A DNA stretch of 64,000 nt from Nitzschia sp. DOCU1. Its lineage: Eukaryota; Bacillariophyta; Bacillariophyceae; Bacillariales; Bacillariaceae. The position numbers were made by a program, and so were the translations under genes. Positions 45,699 through 54,103 of this stretch are shown in pieces (the first letter of the stretch is position 1; each line of letters opens with the position of its first letter). The notes beneath the pieces are model-generated. The model saw only the letters and a program-made list of their open reading frames with translations. It had not been told where the DNA came from and ran no database searches. Location: assembly GCA_951394045.1 (NCBI GenBank), contig OX595991.1, positions 434,001 through 498,000 of the forward strand, given 5' to 3'.

Positions 45699-46953
45699 AA
45701 CGGTCGTCCTGCCAACGAGTTATAGAAGGGGGCTGTCGAGATACTACTCGTCAGAGTGCTTCTGCACCTCTCTGGTTGCTACCTCGTCGCTCGACAGACG
45801 CAAACTGTAGCTGCAAGCACGGCTACGCTGTAGGGAAATAGTATACCCGGACAAGACAAACACGTTGAGCTCGGTTGATACTACTGATAAAACGAACCTC
45901 ACGGCAAAATTGTCGTCCTCATGGGGTTCTATGCTACTAAGAGGAACCCTGGCACCCACCCAATAGTACGTCGGACCACCACTTCTAGCATAGCTATCAG
46001 TAGAAATATTAGCTATTATGATCCCATGGGTGTGTACAGGAATGCATTGTTGGTAGCTACTAGAAAATGTAGACCCCCTCGACCAACACGATTTAGGAAG
46101 CAGCAGATGTCTCCTTCGGGTTTCTACTGTCGTTCCTGCGGCGGCGGGAAAGGCGACCGCCCCGGGTAGTAAGCTAAGTTTGGCCTCCAAATGCCCCACC
46201 ACCGGACTATCTTGCTATGACCCGTAGTAGGTCCACGACTACTGGGGCTAGTCGAGGGATGAAATTTCCCCTTCGATCTTGCGAGAAACAAGAAGCCCTC
46301 TCCGATTTCTTCTGTAGTTAGAGACCCTCGTCCGCGGCACATGAAGTTTCAACGGATGCAAGGTGCGGCTGATCTTAGCCTCTCTGTCACCAAAGGTGAC
46401 ATGCGGAGTCTCGAACGGCGCACAGCGAGGGAAAGTTACGAGTTACGGTCCTAGTAGAGAGCGATTGAAGGAGAACCCCAAACGACACGTGCCCGGAGAG
46501 ATTCAACAATTTTAGCGTCTATTCCCTGCCCTTTGGTGTTGGATTCATGTTCCGAATAGCTAGTTAAAGTGAAAGGGTGGGTGTAAAGCTTCTTCTAATT
46601 CCCGTCTACCGGTCTGTTATTCTTCTCATTCGACGTCATCAAGAACCCAAATCGTGACCCACAAGATTCCCTGTCGAATCGTTCGTCGGAGTAGATTCAT
46701 TTGCAACAAATGTATGGTTAAAAAAATCGTATGACGCCAGCACGGGCGTAAATGTCCTCCGTCATACACACAATTTTGGGCGATAGCACCTCTTCGCGGC
46801 TACTTTTCGCCAGTGGGATTCATCGGAGGGCCCATCAGATTCTTGTTTCCAAAACAAAGACCAGAACCACAACTGATTGCCATTCCTTACAACCATCTTG
46901 GTTACAAGAATACGCCTTACCTTTACAAGATCCCTCTTTCTATAAAATCGACA
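45699..46953. other. Gene-poor intergenic region
   Basis: About 1.25 kb between Era and the bestrophin gene. ORFs here (for example 45744-46202, minus) have no recognised domain. A short hairpin GTCACC-TTT-GGTGAC (minus strand) lies near 46396-46410 beside a GGCTAAGATCA word, discussed and rejected as a U2 snRNA. No supported gene. Confidence 0.5.
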
Positions 46954-48598
46954 ATGGCCACTCCCCGGAAGCTTTTGTTCTTACTCGCCCTCGGTGGTGT
47001 TCCATCAGCCGAGGGCTTCATGCCCAAAGTGAAAAAGTCGAAGACGTTGAGACCTGATCACTTGAGTTATATCGCTGGTGGACATGAAGCCTCAGTGGTT
47101 CTTCCAATATCACAAGCAAGCCACAAGAGGCAAGGCAAATGGCAGCCTTTTACTGTCAACAAACCCAAGCAGAGTTCCAGTGAGAAACTGCGAAAAGCTC
47201 CCTCAGAGGAGGGACGTTCAGTAAACAATCGCCACTCATCTTCTGACTGGCTATATAACTTGAAGACTCTACCAAACTCTTCGGTTTTGAGAGAAGTTAA
47301 GGGTCCAGTTCTTACGCTAACTGCGTGGGCTACCATTGTCAGTGTTGTCCATCGGCTTCTGCTGTGGAAGGGGAAGACACAACTTGCAGCAAACATGGCA
47401 CTACCGCTTGTGGCTCATTCCCTTTTGGTTAGCTCGTTGGGTCTATTGCTCGTCTTTCGAACAAACAGCTCTTATCAACGCTTTTTGGTACGTTTCGTTA
47501 TCCGCGAGCATTTTTCTTTTTGTTGGTCCCACAAGTACGCTAACGTTGATTGCAATGCCGCTTTTGTAGGAGGGACGCAAGATATGGGAGCGCATTCTCA
47601 CTACCTCCCGGAATCTATCCCGGCTAGCTACGCTATATCGTGATGATATTGGAACGGAGGGTCTCGCTAGAATAAAGAATCTCATTGCTAGCTTCCCCTA
47701 CCTCCTGAGACATCACATTCGATCAGGGTGCCTGTGCAGTACGGATCCAGATTCGTTAGATGACCGCCACAAGCTACATTTACAAGACCCCCAAGCTAGA
47801 TGCATCGACACACGCTATGAAGGGGACAACTTTTCTCAACAGGGTCAACGCACGTCCGAGCCCAAGAAGTGCTTGGTGGATCGCCGAGACATGCCCTGGT
47901 GCTTGCTCGATGACCCGAAGCGCGATACTCTTGAGAAAATCGCTCGCTCGACGAACCGCCCGCTTTGGATCTGCGATCGTCTCGGTCTAGAGATCACCAA
48001 GATCCCCTATAACAAGAGTTTCAGCAGCAGAGAACGTCTCACTTTGCTAAAAAGCGTTGATGAGCTCGCTGCCACCATTGGCCAGTGTGAACGTATCCGC
48101 ACCACGGCTGTGCCCTTGAACTACGCTAGACATGCCTTGAGAAGCTTGACGCTCTGGCTATTCACCTTGCCCTTTTGCATGGTCAACGATCTTGGACTCT
48201 TGACGGGTCCAGCTACTGCGGTCATGGCGTGGGTGCTATTTGGAGTCTACCAGATCGGTTACTCAATCGAAGACCCCTTTCAAAAGTCGCTCCGTCTTTC
48301 CATCCTGTGTGATGCTATTCGTCGAGATGTCCTTGGCAACGACGATGACCTTGGCTCACGTGACTCAGCGTTCTACATTGAGGAGGACGACGAGGATGAT
48401 TTCGTGGAGCTACGCGAACCGCACTCGTTGAAGGGACTGAACGGCAAGGAGGGTGATTTCTTGGCGGAGGCAGACATTGGCATTTTCCTCAATTCTCCTA
48501 GCATTGGCCAGCCGCTAGTGATCGACAGAGCCATTTTTGATCGCCAACGGACAGGTCGAAGCACACTGGCCAATGTTGCCGACTCCTTGAAGCCATGA
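46954..48598 (+). CDS. Bestrophin-like anion channel, plastid-targeted
   Basis: Exon 1 is 46954-47487 and exon 2 is 47570-48598; an 82-nt intron in phase 0 gives 520 residues. The start at 46954 begins a signal peptide ending A-E-G-F-M-P, a diatom plastid junction; the frame is open further upstream. Family signatures: F-R-T-N-S-S-Y-Q-R-F-L-E-G-R-K-I-W across the intron, C-E-R-I-R-T-T-A-V-P-L-N-Y-A-R-H in the core, and Y-Q-I-G-Y-S-I-E-D-P-F near the C-terminus. These match the bacterial/plant bestrophin (UPF0187) group. Plant and algal members are thylakoid anion or bicarbonate channels that tune proton motive force or feed the CO2-concentrating mechanism. A basic linker of about 90 residues follows the transit region, and the C-terminal tail is acidic. 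The transported ion is inference. Confidence 0.88.
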
Positions 48599-49004
48599 GC
48601 GACGCTATTTGCAATTACAATCAATAAACAGCTTTAGACATCATAGATATAGAGTCAACCAGCATACTTCATTTCAACTCTAGCCTGGTACTGACAGTAG
48701 TAAGACAACCTCTGAAAACAGTTGAGTGGTTGTGGCGCAGCTATTCGACAGTTCCTCTAGTATCAGTAGGCAGCATTGAACGAATTGTGACGTTGCCGAG
48801 CGACCATTGCTACGGATAGCTCAATGACAGTGTTAACACCTCTATAGGATTGTTGATGTCTATGATGTTGGCGTAGCAGTTGCATTCGACTGATAAAGGT
48901 TGTCAATCAAAGATTCTTTCCCTATGTCCCGGCAAACTTCGCGAGATACCCGCATCACCTTTTGTGATTCAACTGGCAGCAGGAGAGTCGCAATGTCCCT
49001 TCCC
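48599..49004. other. Convergent intergenic spacer
   Basis: About 405 bp between the bestrophin and Cys/His-motif protein 3' ends. AATAAA at about 48623 is a plausible polyadenylation signal for the bestrophin. Nothing else recognised. Confidence 0.5.
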
Positions 49005-50513
49005 TTAACTTCGACGTTGTCGCTTACTTTCGTGATCGTGATGCGATTCCCCGGTTCCCTCTGGAGATGATGGAGTACCGTAATCGGTGCTCATCCCTCC
49101 AGGTGCCGGGCTTCCGTCATCAGGCGAAGGACCATGTGGTCTTGGAGGATAGTGTTGTTGATGGCCTGGCGGAGGCAGTTGTGCTTGGTACATTTGTTGG
49201 TAGAGCATCCATTGCTGGGCCCCAGGTGGTGGCGGTTGTCCAGGATGCAACGGTGGGGGCGGTGGATGTCCCATTGTATGCGGTGGTGGCATCGGAGGAG
49301 GTGTGGAAGTAGGTACAGGTTCACCTTCGGCCATCTGCCGGTTGCGTTTTAGCTGCTGAGCGGCAGCCTCGCCAGCAGTAACAGGTACTGGAGATGCGGA
49401 TCCCTCAGAAGGTGCTCCAGGTGGTCCCGCATGTGGCGAGTGCTGTCCATGCATGTGCGGCGGCGGCGGACCGTAATGGGCGTGCCATGCAGCATATTGT
49501 GCTGCATGATGGTGTTGATGTCGCTGTTGCATGTGAAAGAAGTATTGTTGATGACTTTTCAACGTATTCTGGTGTTGCTGGGCATTGTATCCCATCCCAT
49601 GGTGATAATAATGAGCCTGATTGGGATCACCCGGTGGCATCATGGCATAACCACTTTCGTGTCCGTGTGGGGACACTCCAGCTGGCTCGCCCTCATAGTC
49701 AGAAAGTTCAAGCCAATGAATTGTAGTTCCCTGACAATTCACTTTCGCCAGGAAGGTTCGGCTTTCTGCGATGTCGTTAATATCATCACTGGCTTCGCCG
49801 CCTCCCTTCTTACCACCGTCGTTCGGTTTGATATTTTCTCCGTCGACGCTATCACTAGCTTTGGATTCAGCGGCCGAAGCTTCGTCTGCTGCAGTGCTCG
49901 GAGAACTGGCGTCCACTGCCTTGGGTCCGTCTTCCGGTGTCGGTGTGTCCGTTTTCGCCCCGTCCTCTACTGGCTTGCTAGGATCTGCAACGACAGTCGC
50001 GGGGTCGGCACTTTCCAGGGCACTCAGCAGTACGTAAACAGTGCACCAAGGAAGGTGTTTGTGCTTGTGTCGCTCTCGGCAGAAGGACCTGGTTCTGTTC
50101 GTTTTCTTACACGCGGAGCATACGGGTGTCTTGGGATCAAAGGACTCCTTGACCTGATAGGGTTGCCACTGAACCATGCGTACTGTCAAGGGCTTGTCGA
50201 TGTACTTCCCATCTGCATCCGTACACGAATCGTCCAAGGTCAAACATATGTAGGCTGTTGTCCAGGGAGCTGTTGTATGCGTGTTGCGAACCCGACACAT
50301 ATCCCGAGTCTTGAAATTCTTCTTACACCTCTCGCACACGGCAAGCCGGGAGTCTGGGAATTTGACATTCAGCGATTGCTTGAACCCGGGCGGAGTGAAA
50401 GTCAGGATGTTCTGGATGTGCAGGGTTGAAGAATCGTAAGATACAGCTTCCAGACAGCTCGGATTGAACCGACGAAGACTTACCCCATGTGAGATTGCTT
50501 GGGGGAACATCAT
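49005..50513 (-). CDS. Protein with two Cys3-His motifs and a His/Pro/Gln-rich tail
   Basis: ORF of 502 residues. I do not recognise a named family. Two copies of one motif are visible: C60-x2-C63-x9-C73-x5-H79 followed by P-W and Y-I, and C132-x2-C135-x9-C145-x5-H151 followed by P-W and Y-V. The spacing is the same in both, so they look like duplicated zinc-binding modules. The rest is an acidic/Ala-Ser linker and a tail very rich in His, Pro, Gln and Gly ending in K-R-Q-R-R-S, a possible nuclear signal. A 72-nt GTAAGT...CAG segment (50483-50412) lies in frame without a stop; removing it would delete 24 residues after residue 10. A 5' UTR intron ending just before the ATG is also plausible. 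A nuclear, perhaps transcription-related, role is inference. Confidence 0.7.
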   Translation of the reverse strand: MMFPQAISHGVSLRRFNPSCLEAVSYDSSTLHIQNILTFTPPGFKQSLNVKFPDSRLAVCERCKKNFKTRDMCRVRNTHTTAPWTTAYICLTLDDSCTDADGKYIDKPLTVRMVQWQPYQVKESFDPKTPVCSACKKTNRTRSFCRERHKHKHLPWCTVYVLLSALESADPATVVADPSKPVEDGAKTDTPTPEDGPKAVDASSPSTAADEASAAESKASDSVDGENIKPNDGGKKGGGEASDDINDIAESRTFLAKVNCQGTTIHWLELSDYEGEPAGVSPHGHESGYAMMPPGDPNQAHYYHHGMGYNAQQHQNTLKSHQQYFFHMQQRHQHHHAAQYAAWHAHYGPPPPHMHGQHSPHAGPPGAPSEGSASPVPVTAGEAAAQQLKRNRQMAEGEPVPTSTPPPMPPPHTMGHPPPPPLHPGQPPPPGAQQWMLYQQMYQAQLPPPGHQQHYPPRPHGPSPDDGSPAPGGMSTDYGTPSSPEGTGESHHDHESKRQRRS

Positions 50514-52305
50514 TTGCTGTTACAACAAGAAGAGCGAAGGGAAGCGTTAGACAAACTATTCTTAGGAAGAAAGAGACGTTCACAAGGGAGGTTCAAACAA
50601 AAGGTTGCCGATAGGAATTGAATTCGATTGGCAAATGCGGCGGGGGGCTGTCGGAAGCCAATTCCGGTGCCGCGTTGTGATTGGCGCAATTTCGATATAA
50701 GACTCCTTGGGTCACGAGTGATGCGTAAAAAACCTCGAAAGATTTTCGCCAGGTCATGTGATGATGCCGTCGTTTCAGGTTCCCGAGGACGACGATGGCA
50801 ACTTCCGGTGCTTGAAAGTATGTGTTGTATGCTGAAAATAACACCCCTTTCAACACGAATTATTCTGGTTGCTGCATCGATGGAAAGGGAGTCGCTCGGC
50901 ATCATAGCGTGAAATTTTCCAAGAGATTCTCATTCCCAAATTCCTATTGCAAAGCCGGATCCACGGCAAAAAAGCTTCACACCACCCTTCTGAACGGTTC
51001 CTCACCTTGCTGTCTGTCCGATACGTTGAATAAGGTGGGAGACTAGTCATGGTCGCCGTCTAAATTAATGAAACCCAACCTTTGTGCTCCCAAGTCATTC
51101 ACAAACCCCAATATCCCTTTTGACAAATGTGACAAAACTGTGAAGGACGAGTTGCGGTAATAGATGAGAGGCGGCGAGAGCGTGTGGCAGGGCTTCAATT
51201 ACTTTTTATGTGAAGCCAAATACTTCGCTGTTGAAAAATTTTGGTTGACAATTGGTGATAGTGGACGGGGAGAACTATTACCCTCCTCCGTAAAATTCCA
51301 CGGAGTCCTCCATATGGCCTGCTATGTTTGGTTGGTAAGTGCGTGTCACTACGACAGTCGCAAGCAGGGCGGAGCATGTGATTACGTCGCACTTTCGAGA
51401 GCCAAAAGGGCGCAAACAAAGCATTGTTTCAGCATGTCCAAAAAGGCTGGTTCGATAAGCCAGCAGGCATTAGTAGTGGCCAGCTGCTCCAGCCAGCGAT
51501 TTTATGGAATTCACATTGGGAACAGCATTTCGCTTTGTCTAAGGCTATTTCTATAGGGCATGGAAATCGCGCGGGGAAAGTGGAATTTCTTAGGTTTATG
51601 CGAGAACCCCGAAAATACGTTCTCTATGACCGTGAAAACTGCCCGAAATGGAAATATCAGATTTTCACACGGCAAATTTTGAGTTTCCCATCACATATTT
51701 TGATCAACATTTTCGGCCGGATACCCGTGGAGCGGGACCACCGAATAGTTTTGTAGACCAATGAGATCGCTCCATTTTTCGTGACGCCATCAGCGACGAC
51801 CACGTCCATCATCAATGAAAATAAACAACATTAGCTTACCTTTACGGGACAACAATCCGTGATCCACACGAGAGATGCAGGACAAAATGTCCCGGAAAAG
51901 TTTGTCTGATCAAATTTCCCCCTATGTAAAATAGCGCTAATTTGATCATTCGAACGATCATTAGAACTTCACAGGACAAATGTCCTCCATTCGATTTTGG
52001 ACTCCAATGACTCACTTTTTCAATGACTGGGGCACGACGCTATTTGGCCCTCGATGATGGAGGCGGTGGCCTCCAATCAATCCCGATTGGCGACCGTTTT
52101 CGGATCAACGTCGTTTCAACCCAAATGTCATTGTCAGAAGCATGACACAATAGCTACCCTATTCAAACCAGCATTGATTATCGGGTCCTGCCTTGGAAAA
52201 CGGCAACTTCACAGGCGAGGACGTCTTTTTTGCATTGATTGAGCCAGCTAATTGCAAAATCTGAGGTCAGCGAACAGAACTAGTTGCAATGAGTAGTAGC
52301 ACCAG
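50514..52305. other. Gene-poor region 5' of the retrotransposon
   Basis: About 1.8 kb with no recognised gene; ORFs such as 51164-51556 have no domain. Two short palindromes, GGACAAAATGTCC (51880-51892) and AGGACAAATGTCCT (51973-51986), lie 90 bp apart and may be remnants of a mobile element. The segment ends in CCAG next to the 5' LTR. Confidence 0.45.
52302..52305. repeat. Target-site duplication (left)
   Basis: CCAG directly before the 5' LTR; CCAG also follows the 3' LTR (58036-58039). A 5-bp reading (ACCAG) is possible if the last LTR base is shared. Matches the 4-5-bp duplications made by Ty3/gypsy integrases. Confidence 0.6.
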
Positions 52306-52838
52306 TGCAGTACACTGCTTTGCACGTCGACTCCTTCGAATGATTGTAGTCCAAAATTATTAGTCTACTTAGTCATGTGCGACATCATGTGTGATGACGT
52401 AGCATGACGAAAGCGTTGCGCGCGGACGCGGACGCTAGGCCGGTCTCGGACATCCTCGGACAGGCCCATAACCTATTGACGTCACCGACGACGTGACGTT
52501 GCACGACACAGGCATCGCGCATGACTCCTGCTGGTCGAATGCCGATGAGATCCTAGTGTCAATGCCACCTAAGATCTGGCACCTCGATGACATTGCGGTG
52601 ACTATACTTTATTCCAGAGTAGCTGACGACGTCCAAAGAACCCTAGTACAACGTCGTAGCTAATCTACTACAAGATGCATCAACCTCCTGTTCGGATTGT
52701 TGTCGATGCATGTCAAAGGTCTCGACTCTACTAGAACTACGAGAGCCTACGAGACAACTTGCATGAGAAATACATCTAGTTTTTAACTTAGCCATAATTT
52801 TTTCACAACTATTTCGATCCTACAAACGACGTAGTGCA
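52306..52838 (+). repeat. 5' LTR
   Basis: 533 bp, beginning TGCAG and ending GTGCA (TG...CA ends). A CRE-type palindrome TGACGTCA is at 52477-52484, with further TGACGT at 52395-52400 and 52494-52499. A perfect 7-bp inverted repeat (52479-52485 and 52493-52499) overlaps these. Sequence matches the 3' LTR along its full length by eye. Confidence 0.95.
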
Positions 52839-52891
52839 TAGTGTTAACACTCCACGACAATCGTCGTGATCAAGACTAACTTACCATCAAG

Positions 52892-54067
52892 ATGAAGCTT
52901 TCTAACGCAACCGTCGCGGCCGTCGCCGCTATCCCTCGGAACGACATGATGAAAAGGGGTTTTCAAGGCGCTCCAATCCCTATCCAACGTGAACCGGAAG
53001 TGATTGTGAACAAAGAGAAGCTTGTGACCTTCAAGTGCCGCAACATTCCCGACGATCCAAACTCGACTCAGTTTGAACTCTCGATTCTGCCTTTCAATGG
53101 CGACGAGTCGGCCGAGACCTGGTTTCGCTTGCAAGACAAGGCGGAAAAAGTGATCAAGGGGCAGAACTTGACCACTGGTCCGCAGAGGTACGAGTTCTAT
53201 CGCCGTATCCTCATCGGAAAGGCTCTCGCCAGGTTCGAAGAGTCGGCAGCAGCCGCTGGAAACGAAACGATTGCAAATCTCAAGGCGACCCTACAAGGAG
53301 TAACCAATTACGTTCTCCCGGCTCGTGCACTTCAAACTCAGAAACGCTACATGCGCCGTTTGTGTCGCAAGCCTCCCGAGATGACCATGAAGGAGTATAT
53401 CAGTCGCTTCCAGCAGCTCAACCATTATTTGGCGTTGTTTGATACTACGCGTGGCGACAGGAACAAGCTACCCAAGGACGAGATTATCGAGCATGCAGAG
53501 TTTGCTATCCCCGCTAGTTGGCGTCAGCAGATGATCCTACAAGGTTTTGAGCCGATTGATCACACTTTGGATGAGTTCACCCAGTTCTGTGAGCGCCTCG
53601 AATTCACTGAAAAGTTACATGAAGCTAATCACGTCCGTAAGCCAAAGCCAGATGGCGCCCATCCTCCGAAGGGGAAGCGAGACCCGAGAATGGATCACTC
53701 GAAGCCCGCTGCTAAGCGCGGCGCCAATGACAAGACTCCTCCCTTTAAATGTGCCTACCATGGCCCCAACTGGTCCCACAACACTGGGGACTGCAAGATG
53801 GTGGTGGCGCAGGCCCAGAAGATGGCTGCCGCCCACGGAAATTTCATCAAGAACGGCGAAAAGAAGCCTCGTTACGGCAACCGTACTTGGGTACGTGACG
53901 ATGGCGGCGCCAACAAGAAAGAAGAACTGCATGCCATGATCCAGAACATGGTCAAGGACGCGGTCAAGGACGAACGCAAGCGCAAGGCGATTGATCCACC
54001 CGACGAGGAAAACTTCAATGTGGACGAACTCTTGGCTAACCTTGTCGCTAGCGACGATGAAAACTGA
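52892..54067 (+). CDS. gag: Retrotransposon gag polyprotein
   Basis: 391 residues. A capsid-like helical region includes F-N-G-D-E-S-A-E-T-W-F near residue 69 and a retrotransposon-gag type R-Y-M-R-R-L. Near residue 288 is C-A-Y-H-G-x4-H-x4-C, a zinc knuckle of CHHC form rather than the usual CCHC. The stop is TGA (54065-54067). The next 12 codons to the pol ATG are open in the same frame, so readthrough would make a Gag-Pol fusion. The first ATG after the LTR is used as start. Confidence 0.9.
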   Translation: MKLSNATVAAVAAIPRNDMMKRGFQGAPIPIQREPEVIVNKEKLVTFKCRNIPDDPNSTQFELSILPFNGDESAETWFRLQDKAEKVIKGQNLTTGPQRYEFYRRILIGKALARFEESAAAAGNETIANLKATLQGVTNYVLPARALQTQKRYMRRLCRKPPEMTMKEYISRFQQLNHYLALFDTTRGDRNKLPKDEIIEHAEFAIPASWRQQMILQGFEPIDHTLDEFTQFCERLEFTEKLHEANHVRKPKPDGAHPPKGKRDPRMDHSKPAAKRGANDKTPPFKCAYHGPNWSHNTGDCKMVVAQAQKMAAAHGNFIKNGEKKPRYGNRTWVRDDGGANKKEELHAMIQNMVKDAVKDERKRKAIDPPDEENFNVDELLANLVASDDEN

Positions 54068-54103
54068 AGGTGTGAGCGAGTTGTACACGAAAAATCTAGT
54101 TTA

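Noticed and set aside
46371..46420. Resemblance to U2 snRNA (GGCTAAGATCA, minus strand)
   Set aside because: The 11-nt word matches, but the U2 5' stem-loop and branch-site recognition sequence are absent; the nearby hairpin is different.
46411..46437. tRNA T-loop-like GTTCGAGAC (minus strand)
   Set aside because: The flanking bases do not pair into a T stem and no A/B box pair or acceptor stem was found.
46941..46948. TATAAAAT before the bestrophin ATG
   Set aside because: Only 6 bp from the start codon, too close to act as a TATA box.
49431..50429. 332-codon plus-strand ORF
   Set aside because: Antisense to the Cys/His-motif gene; no domain and it crosses the repeat-like Pro/His coding region.
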